Made by a program: the position numbers and the translations under genes. A stretch of 64,000 nt of DNA, taken from an uncultured Paraprevotella sp. Its GTDB lineage: Bacteria; Bacteroidota; Bacteroidia; Bacteroidales; Bacteroidaceae. Every line of letters begins with the position of its first letter. The stretch's first letter is position 1. Location: positions 1-64,000 of the forward strand of contig CAJUGV010000008.1 of the NCBI GenBank assembly GCA_910586505.1, read 5' to 3'. The notes below the pieces were generated by a model. The model ran no database searches, was not told the DNA's origin, and saw only the letters and a list, made by a program, of their open reading frames with translations. Below, one piece after another: positions 58,454 through 64,000 of this stretch.

Positions 58454-59428
58454 ATGAGCATGAAAAATAAATTGTTCCGTTTCACGGACCTATTTAAGGA
58501 AACCCTGTGGGGCGGACATCGTATATTGCCGTTCAAAGGTCTGGAGGCCGACGACAGGCTGATTGGAGAGAGTTGGGAACTGTCCGGCATCCCCGGTGAC
58601 GAGTCTGTCGTGCAGGGAGGGGCATACGACGGAATGACTCTGACGCAGTTGGTGGAAGAGGGCGGAAGCGCTTTGCTCGGCGAAGAGAATTTCAGCCGTT
58701 TCGGTACCCGTTTCCCCTTGCTTGTCAAGTTTATAGATGCGGCTCAGCCTCTGTCCGTACAAGTGCATCCGGATGACGAACTGGCGGAAAAGCGCCATCA
58801 CTGTCCCGGAAAGACGGAGATGTGGTATATCGTGGACGGAGCGGAAGGTGCTTATCTGCTCGACGGGTTCAGCCGTCAGGTGACGCCCGACGAGTATGCG
58901 GCCCGTGTGGCCGACAACACCCTGCCGGAGGTGCTCCGCCGTTATGAAGTCTGTCCGGGCGATGTGTATTATCTGCCTGCCGGTCGTGTGCACAGCATCG
59001 GTACGGGATGTTTCATCTGCGAGATACAGCAGAGCAGCGATGTGACATACCGCATCTATGATTTCGGGCGCACGGACAGCGAGGGACGTCCGCGCCAGCT
59101 TCATGTGGAAGAGGCCAAGGATGCCATAGACTATAGCGTGACCGAACCCGAAGTCCGTTGTGACATAGAGGAGAATGTACCGGTAGAGCTGGTGAAGAGC
59201 TCTTTCTTTACGACCGGCGTTTACCGTCTGACCGAGCCGATGACGTGCGATTATTCCGAACTGGACAGTTTTGTCATTCTGATCTGTACCGAGGGCACGT
59301 GCCGCGTGTCTTGCGCCGGTGAGGAAACAGTGCTTACGGCCGGGCATACGCTTCTGGTGTCGGCCGAGGCCGAAAGCGTGACGCTGGTTCCCGAAGGTGC
59401 GGCCACCGTGCTGGAATCTTATGTATAA
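58454..59428 (+). CDS. manA: Mannose-6-phosphate isomerase (type I)
   Basis: A 324-residue cytosolic zinc enzyme interconverting mannose 6-phosphate and fructose 6-phosphate. The opening 'LFKETLWGGHRILPF' and the zinc/catalytic block 'LSVQVHPDDELAEKRHHCPGKTEMWYI' are intact, with the late 'YLPAGRVHSIGTGCFICEIQQSSDVTYRIYDF' carrying the last ligand and the catalytic Arg. I start at 58454, downstream of the promoter; 58460 is an alternative. It feeds GDP-mannose and then GDP-fucose synthesis by gmd and fcl downstream. Confidence 0.96.
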   Translation: MSMKNKLFRFTDLFKETLWGGHRILPFKGLEADDRLIGESWELSGIPGDESVVQGGAYDGMTLTQLVEEGGSALLGEENFSRFGTRFPLLVKFIDAAQPLSVQVHPDDELAEKRHHCPGKTEMWYIVDGAEGAYLLDGFSRQVTPDEYAARVADNTLPEVLRRYEVCPGDVYYLPAGRVHSIGTGCFICEIQQSSDVTYRIYDFGRTDSEGRPRQLHVEEAKDAIDYSVTEPEVRCDIEENVPVELVKSSFFTTGVYRLTEPMTCDYSELDSFVILICTEGTCRVSCAGEETVLTAGHTLLVSAEAESVTLVPEGAATVLESYV

Positions 59429-59447
59429 TTCATAACCGCTTGTATAT

Positions 59448-60260
59448 ATGAACAAAATTTCAACGAAGTTATTTGCGATTGCCGCCGTAGTGATGATGTG
59501 GGCTGTGACGTCATGCACGTCTTATAAGACCGTGCCTTATATGATGAACAGTGCCGAAGTGAACCTTGACTCAAGTGCCGTACTTTTTGAGGCACGTATC
59601 ATGCCTAAGGACGAACTCACCATTACGGTGAACTGTCCCGAGGATGCCGAGGCCGTACTGCCGTTCAACCTGACGGCCACTCCCGCTTTGGGTAAGCAAA
59701 GCCGTTCCGTGCTGGTGTCGCAACCGACGTTGCAGACTTATCTGGTGACCAACGAAGGAACCATTCAGTTCCCCATACTGGGTACGCTGCATGTGGGCGG
59801 AATGACGGTAAACGAGCTGGAAAGACTGGTGGCGTCGAAGATCGAGGGTACGTATCTCAATACCAAACCGGTAGTGACAGTGCGGTTGAGCAATTACAAG
59901 ATCTCCGTATTGGGCGAGGTGAACTCCCCGGGTACATATACCGTTCCGTCGGAAAAGGTGAACATTTACGAAGCGCTTTCGCTGGCCAAGGACATGACCG
60001 TATACGGTCGGCGCGACAATGTGAAGCTGATCAGGGAGGATGCCAGCGGGAAGAAGGCCATCTATGAGTTGGACATGAATGATGCCAATATTATCAAGTC
60101 GCCCTACTTCTATCTGCAGCAGAACGATGTGCTCTACGTCACGCCGAACAAGACGAAAGCCAAGAACTCCGACATCGGTCAGGTCACCAGCTATTGGGTG
60201 AGTGGTACGAGTATCATGGTGTCCATCGCATCCTTGCTGGTGAATGTGCTGAAGAAGTAA
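59448..60260 (+). CDS. Wza-type polysaccharide export lipoprotein
   Basis: A 270-residue lipoprotein with lipobox VTSC (Cys22). The Poly_export domain (about 45-145, starting 'ARIMPKDELTITVN') is followed by one SLBB domain (about 150-235, 'ISVLGEVNSPGTYTVP'). The C-terminal hydrophobic helix (about 250-268, 'SIMVSIASLLVNVLKK') resembles the amphipathic helix that forms the outer-membrane pore in Wza. Much shorter than the six-SLBB exporter at 30.8 kb. It follows manA by 19 nt, so the two are probably co-transcribed. Confidence 0.92.
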   Translation: MNKISTKLFAIAAVVMMWAVTSCTSYKTVPYMMNSAEVNLDSSAVLFEARIMPKDELTITVNCPEDAEAVLPFNLTATPALGKQSRSVLVSQPTLQTYLVTNEGTIQFPILGTLHVGGMTVNELERLVASKIEGTYLNTKPVVTVRLSNYKISVLGEVNSPGTYTVPSEKVNIYEALSLAKDMTVYGRRDNVKLIREDASGKKAIYELDMNDANIIKSPYFYLQQNDVLYVTPNKTKAKNSDIGQVTSYWVSGTSIMVSIASLLVNVLKK

Positions 60261-60363
60261 TCCGATCGGAGCCCGCTGCCTGATAACGGGCGTTTCCGTG
60301 CTCCGTCCCGAGTTGCTTCGGAGTGGTTGAAACTCTGACAAATATATTACAATTATACTTCTT

Positions 60364-60441
60364 GCGGAGTAAGAGGAATTTTCATGCGGAAGAAATAAAA
60401 AAATCATGAGGACGGTTTTTTTATTTCTTCCGCATCATTTT
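60364..60441. repeat. Palindrome with ATGAGGAC loop (family copy C) plus a half-element
   Basis: Arms 60384-60405 and 60414-60435 pair over 22 bp with one G-U pair (outer ATGCGGAAGAAAT) around loop ATGAGGAC, then CATTTTTT. Just left of it, 60364-60386 (GCGGAGTAA, four bases, AATTTTCATG) repeats the left arm of the 43.14-kb palindrome with the same spacing, as if two family members were fused. Confidence 0.75.
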
Positions 60442-60657
60442 TTATCATAGTGCCCTGCGTTTTTCCTGTGTAGGCGAAAGGCGGCGGGCAGGGCACCGGA
60501 ACACCGTGTCCCGTATGACGTCGCGCAGTTTTTAATATTTTGTAAGACAGAGGATTGTGTCTATACTTCCTGAGTCGGATTTGTCTGTTGCCTGCACCGT
60601 GAAGAGGGGGCTTTACCTAATTGCGGGCTTTTTATCTCTTCTTCAGAAATTTTTTTA

Positions 60658-60665
60658 TAACTTTG
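60658..60665 (+). promoter_or_regulatory. -7 box of gmd-fcl-fkp
   Basis: TAACTTTG, a perfect -7 match 35 nt before the gmd start. The region 20 nt upstream has no clear -33 box. Confidence 0.6.
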
Positions 60666-60700
60666 CGTCATATACACTAAACATTATCACATTATTCATT

Positions 60701-61786
60701 ATGAGAAAAGTAGCATTGATTACCGGTATTACGGGGCAGGACGGATCTTATCTGGCAGAGTTCCTGATTGAAAAGGGATATGAGGTGCACGGCATCATGC
60801 GGCGTTCATCTTCATTCAATACCGCACGTATCGAACATCTGTACCTGGACGAGTGGGTACGCGATATGAAAAAGAGCCGTCTGGTGAATCTGCACTGGGG
60901 GGATATGACGGATAGCAGTTCGCTGATTCGCATTATCAGCGACATCCATCCCACGGAGATTTATAACCTGGCTGCCCAAAGTCATGTGAAGGTGTCGTTC
61001 GATGTACCGGAATATACGGCCGAGGCTGATGCCGTGGGCACATTGCGCTTGCTTGAAGCCGTGCGCATTTGCGGGTTGGAGAAGACCTGCCGTGTGTATC
61101 AGGCGTCGACTTCGGAACTCTTCGGTAAGGTGCAGGAGGTGCCGCAGAAGGAAACCACGCCGTTTTATCCTCGTTCTCCTTACGGGGTGGCCAAACAATA
61201 CGGTTTCTGGATCACGAAGAACTACCGCGAGAGCTACGGTATGTATGCCGTGAACGGTATTTTGTTCAACCATGAGAGCGAACGTCGCGGTGAGACGTTC
61301 GTCACCCGTAAGATTACGCTGGCAGCCGCCCGTATCGTACAGGGTTTGCAGGACAAACTTTATCTGGGAAATCTGGATGCGCGCCGCGACTGGGGATATG
61401 CCAGGGATTATGTGGAGTGCATGTGGTTGATTCTGCAGCATGAGACGCCCGAAGACTTTGTCATTGCCACAGGTGAGATGCACACTGTGCGAGAGTTCTG
61501 TACACTGGCATTCCGCACGTTGGGAGTGGACCTGAACTGGGAAGGCAGTGGAGTGGATGAGAAAGGAGTGGATGCGGCCACCGGCAGGGTGCTGGTCGAA
61601 GTAGACCCGAAATATTTCCGTCCGTGCGAAGTGGAACAGCTGTTGGGCGATCCCACGAAAGCCCGTACGTTGCTGGGGTGGAACCCGACGAAGACCACAT
61701 TTCCGGAGCTGGTCAGAATCATGGCGGAGCATGACATGAAGTTTGTGAAGAAACTGCACATGAAAGCGCAGCTTGACAAGGAATAA
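60701..61786 (+). CDS. gmd: GDP-mannose 4,6-dehydratase
   Basis: A 361-residue cytosolic short-chain dehydrogenase making GDP-4-keto-6-deoxymannose. 'ALITGITGQDGSYLAEFLI' is the NADP-binding motif. 'RRSSSFNTARIEHLY', 'YGVAKQYGFWITKNYRESYG' (catalytic Tyr-x3-Lys) and 'LFNHESERRGETFVTRKI' are all diagnostic. I start at the ATG at 60701, after the -7 box; the frame upstream has no conserved sequence. It is 11 nt from fcl. Confidence 0.97.
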   Translation: MRKVALITGITGQDGSYLAEFLIEKGYEVHGIMRRSSSFNTARIEHLYLDEWVRDMKKSRLVNLHWGDMTDSSSLIRIISDIHPTEIYNLAAQSHVKVSFDVPEYTAEADAVGTLRLLEAVRICGLEKTCRVYQASTSELFGKVQEVPQKETTPFYPRSPYGVAKQYGFWITKNYRESYGMYAVNGILFNHESERRGETFVTRKITLAAARIVQGLQDKLYLGNLDARRDWGYARDYVECMWLILQHETPEDFVIATGEMHTVREFCTLAFRTLGVDLNWEGSGVDEKGVDAATGRVLVEVDPKYFRPCEVEQLLGDPTKARTLLGWNPTKTTFPELVRIMAEHDMKFVKKLHMKAQLDKE

Positions 61787-61797
61787 AGAATTGCAGT

Positions 61798-62925
61798 ATG
61801 TTGGACAAGAATGCGAAAATATATGTGGCGGGACATCATGGACTGGTGGGTTCCGCCATTTGGAATAATCTGAAGCGGCGCGGTTATGCCAATCTGGTGG
61901 GCCGCTCGCACGGAGAACTCGATTTGTTGGACGGCGCGGCCGTGAAAGCTTTCTTTGATGCCGAACGTCCCGATGCCGTGGTGCTGGCTGCCGCTAAGGT
62001 CGGCGGGATCATGGCCAACCTGCAATATCGGGCCGATTTTATTTATGAGAATTTGCAGATACAGCAGAATGTCATCGGAGAGAGCTTCCGCCACGGGGTA
62101 AGGAAGCTGCTTTTTCTGGGCAGCACGTGCATCTATCCGCGCGAGGCTTCTCAGCCGATAAGGGAAGAGGCCCTGCTCACTTCGCCGTTGGAGTATACCA
62201 ATGAGCCGTATGCCATTGCCAAAATAGCGGGACTTAAGATGTGCGAAAGCTTTAATCTGCAATATGGAACGAACTATATTGCCGTGATGCCGACGAATCT
62301 CTATGGTCCGAATGATAATTTTCACTTGGAGAACAGTCATGTATTACCTGCGATGATTCGCAAGATTCATCTGGCCAAATGCCTGAATGAGGGACGCTGG
62401 GACGACGTGCGCAAGGACCTCGGCCTGCGTCCTGTGAGCATGACACCGGCCGGAGGGGAGAAGCGTGTGGCGGATGCCTCATCTTCCGAAGCGGAGATTC
62501 TGCAAGTGCTGGAGCATTACGGTGTGACACCGGAGGCGGTGACTCTTTGGGGCACGGGCAAGCCTCTGCGTGAGTTTCTGTGGAGCGAGGAAATGGCGGA
62601 TGCCAGTGTACATGTGTTGCTCAACGTGGACTTTAAAGACACCTATGCTCCAGGGGCTTCGGATATCCGGAACTGCCATATCAATGTGGGTACGGGTAAG
62701 GAATTGACAATCCGCGAGGTGGCGGAGAAAATCATGGCGGAGGTGGGCTTTCGGGGTGTGCTGCGCTGGGATGCTTCCAAGCCTGACGGTACGATGCGCA
62801 AGCTGACCGATGTGACGAAACTTCACGACCTCGGATGGTGTCACAAGGTGGAGATAGACGAAGGAATACACCGCCTGTATGCGTGGTACCGCGAAGGCAT
62901 CTGCATCAATCATCAGACTATTTGA
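61798..62925 (+). CDS. fcl: GDP-L-fucose synthase
   Basis: A 375-residue epimerase/reductase converting the Gmd product to GDP-L-fucose. 'IYVAGHHGLVGSAIWNNLKRRGY' is the nucleotide-binding start, and 'YAIAKIAG' gives the catalytic Tyr-x3-Lys. 'MPTNLYGPNDNFHLENSHVLPAMIRKI' and 'GTGKPLREFLWSEEMADA' are typical. It is longer than the E. coli enzyme by roughly 50 residues, with an insert near 205-240, a form seen in Bacteroidetes. Between gmd and fkp in one operon. Confidence 0.96.
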   Translation: MLDKNAKIYVAGHHGLVGSAIWNNLKRRGYANLVGRSHGELDLLDGAAVKAFFDAERPDAVVLAAAKVGGIMANLQYRADFIYENLQIQQNVIGESFRHGVRKLLFLGSTCIYPREASQPIREEALLTSPLEYTNEPYAIAKIAGLKMCESFNLQYGTNYIAVMPTNLYGPNDNFHLENSHVLPAMIRKIHLAKCLNEGRWDDVRKDLGLRPVSMTPAGGEKRVADASSSEAEILQVLEHYGVTPEAVTLWGTGKPLREFLWSEEMADASVHVLLNVDFKDTYAPGASDIRNCHINVGTGKELTIREVAEKIMAEVGFRGVLRWDASKPDGTMRKLTDVTKLHDLGWCHKVEIDEGIHRLYAWYREGICINHQTI

Positions 62926-62950
62926 ATGTATATATAATAAGGTATAAGAA

Positions 62951-64000
62951 ATGAAAAAGTTGTTGTCGCTTCCGCTGAATCTGGTGACGTGTTTCCACGA
63001 GGTGGAGCAGGCCGACAGGCAGGAATGGTTTTGTACGTCGGATCCCGTAGGGCATAAGTTAGGTTCGGGCGGGGGCACGGCGTGGCTGTTACAGGCATGT
63101 AAGGAGTCCGAATTGGATGGTGATGAGTCGCTTGCCTCTTGGCTGTCGCATGAAAAACGTATTTTACTGCATGCGGGAGGGCAGAGCCGCCGTCTGCCGG
63201 CCTATGCCCCTTCCGGTAAGATTCTTACGCCGGTGCCGGTGTTTCGCTGGAAGCGCGGGCAACGACTGAACCAGAATCTGCTGTCGCTCCAGTTGCCGCT
63301 TTACGAGCAGATAATGGAGCGTGCACCGGAGTCGCTTCACACCCTGATTGCCAGTGGCGACGTGTATATCCGTACCGACCGTCCCTTGCAGGATATTCCG
63401 GAGGCGGATGTGGTGTGCTACGGATTGTGGGCAGATCCCGCTTTGGCCAAGAACCACGGGGTGTTCGTGTCGGACCGCCGCACACCCGAAAGGCTGGCTT
63501 TCATGTTGCAGAAACCTTCTGTGGCCGAATTGGGCCGGCTGATGCAGCAACATCTTTTCCTGATGGATATCGGTATATGGCTGTTGAGCGACCGTGCTGT
63601 GGAGCTGATGGTGGAGCGTTCTTGCCGTGACGGCAAGTTGTCGTTCTACGATATGTATTCCGAGTTCGGTGCGGCATTGGGAGACAGTCCGCTCGTTCAC
63701 GATCCGGAGCTGAACGCGCTTACTGTGGCCATACTGCCTCTCGAAGGAGGCAGCTTCTATCATTACGGCACAAGCCGTGAAATGATATCGTCGACGTTGG
63801 CGGTGCAGAATATAGTGACCGACCAACGGGAAATCATGCACCGTAAAGCTAAGCCGCATCCGGCCATGTTCGTGCAGAATGCAGGGGTGGAGGTGCCGCT
63901 TCGTGCGGAAAATTCCGAGCTGTGGATAGAAAACAGTTTTATCGGAAAAGGATGGACACTGGCCAGCCGTAATATTATTACAGGTGTTCCGGCGAACGAC
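62951..64000 (+). CDS. fkp: Bifunctional L-fucokinase / GDP-L-fucose pyrophosphorylase (3' cut by window)
   Basis: A frame open from MKKLLSLPLNLVTCFHEVEQ (62951) to the window edge, 350 codons visible. It matches the N-terminal pyrophosphorylase half of Fkp: 'GHKLGSGGGTAWLLQACKE' and 'ILLHAGGQSRRLPAYAPSGKILTPVP' give the nucleotide-binding signature. The GHMP kinase half should follow beyond the window. Fkp phosphorylates free L-fucose and joins it to GTP, giving GDP-fucose for capsule and glycoprotein fucosylation. It starts 25 nt after fcl, so salvage and de novo enzymes share an operon here. Confidence 0.95.
   Translation, partial: MKKLLSLPLNLVTCFHEVEQADRQEWFCTSDPVGHKLGSGGGTAWLLQACKESELDGDESLASWLSHEKRILLHAGGQSRRLPAYAPSGKILTPVPVFRWKRGQRLNQNLLSLQLPLYEQIMERAPESLHTLIASGDVYIRTDRPLQDIPEADVVCYGLWADPALAKNHGVFVSDRRTPERLAFMLQKPSVAELGRLMQQHLFLMDIGIWLLSDRAVELMVERSCRDGKLSFYDMYSEFGAALGDSPLVHDPELNALTVAILPLEGGSFYHYGTSREMISSTLAVQNIVTDQREIMHRKAKPHPAMFVQNAGVEVPLRAENSELWIENSFIGKGWTLASRNIITGVPAND

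Larger units (their letters stand above)
60261..60700. other. Long intergenic region with palindrome C and gmd promoter
   Basis: No gene is supported in these 440 nt. A large hairpin lies at 60384-60441, probably the terminator of the manA-wza unit, and a -7 box TAACTTTG for gmd is at 60658-60665. The stretch 60450-60640 shows no signal I recognise. Confidence 0.5.

Overview
The window looks like chromosome of a Bacteroides species or close relative. Evidence: many genes are preceded by the Bacteroidales -7 promoter box TAnnTTTG, lipoprotein signals are abundant, and there are families typical of this group (Mfa-like fimbrillins, DUF3575, DUF5119, DUF5689, DUF6359, DUF3256, DUF4831, DUF4248, HU-HIG, Fkp). 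A tmRNA with tag GENNYALAA is also present. I cannot name the species from sequence alone.

Layout. 0-1.2 kb: an OmpA-family lipoprotein. 1.5-8.2 kb (minus): a fimbrial operon (DUF3575 protein, DUF5119 lipoprotein, fimbrillin, large fimbrillin/FISUMP lipoprotein). 8.5-11 kb: truA, an EamA-type transporter, DUF3256. 11.2 kb: rpmE type B. 11.6-19.1 kb: a secreted nuclease / TonB-receptor locus (minus: TonB-dependent receptor, DUF5689 lipoprotein, tandem DUF6359 lipoprotein, nuclease lipoprotein; divergent plus: an endonuclease/exonuclease/phosphatase), which I read as a nucleic-acid scavenging system. 19.3-27.5 kb: housekeeping (class II aldolase, DUF4831, NAD(P)HX repair, then hpt-adk-obgE-pgeF-M23 peptidase). 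28.1-30 kb: a small basic protein, stand-alone AICAR transformylase and ssrA (all minus).

30.2-64 kb is dominated by surface polysaccharide genes, interrupted by housekeeping islands. Block 1 (30.2-44.3 kb): a small phosphoglycosyltransferase, a six-SLBB exporter, Wzz, Wzx flippase, Wzy-like polymerase, a WbsX protein, WecB, two glycosyltransferases, a WecA/MraY-family transferase and an acyltransferase. Island (44.4-47.3 kb): rny, zapA, a coiled-coil protein and an unknown protein. Block 2 (47.4-52.9 kb): rmlA, a WcaJ-type transferase, a divergent Wzc-type tyrosine autokinase and a small HAD protein. Then a 1208-residue secreted modular protein, and a DUF4248 / HU-HIG / P5-like / smalltalk cluster. 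Block 3 (58.4-64 kb): manA, a Wza-type lipoprotein, gmd, fcl and fkp (cut by the window edge), giving both de novo and salvage routes to GDP-L-fucose.

The points I find most worth following are the nuclease/TonB locus with its shared divergent inverted repeat, a family of hairpins with a conserved 8-nt loop and different stems (about 27.66, 43.14 and 60.38 kb), and the 29-residue membrane protein next to a P5-like protein and a nucleoid protein. All functional calls come from reading the translated sequence; no database search was run.
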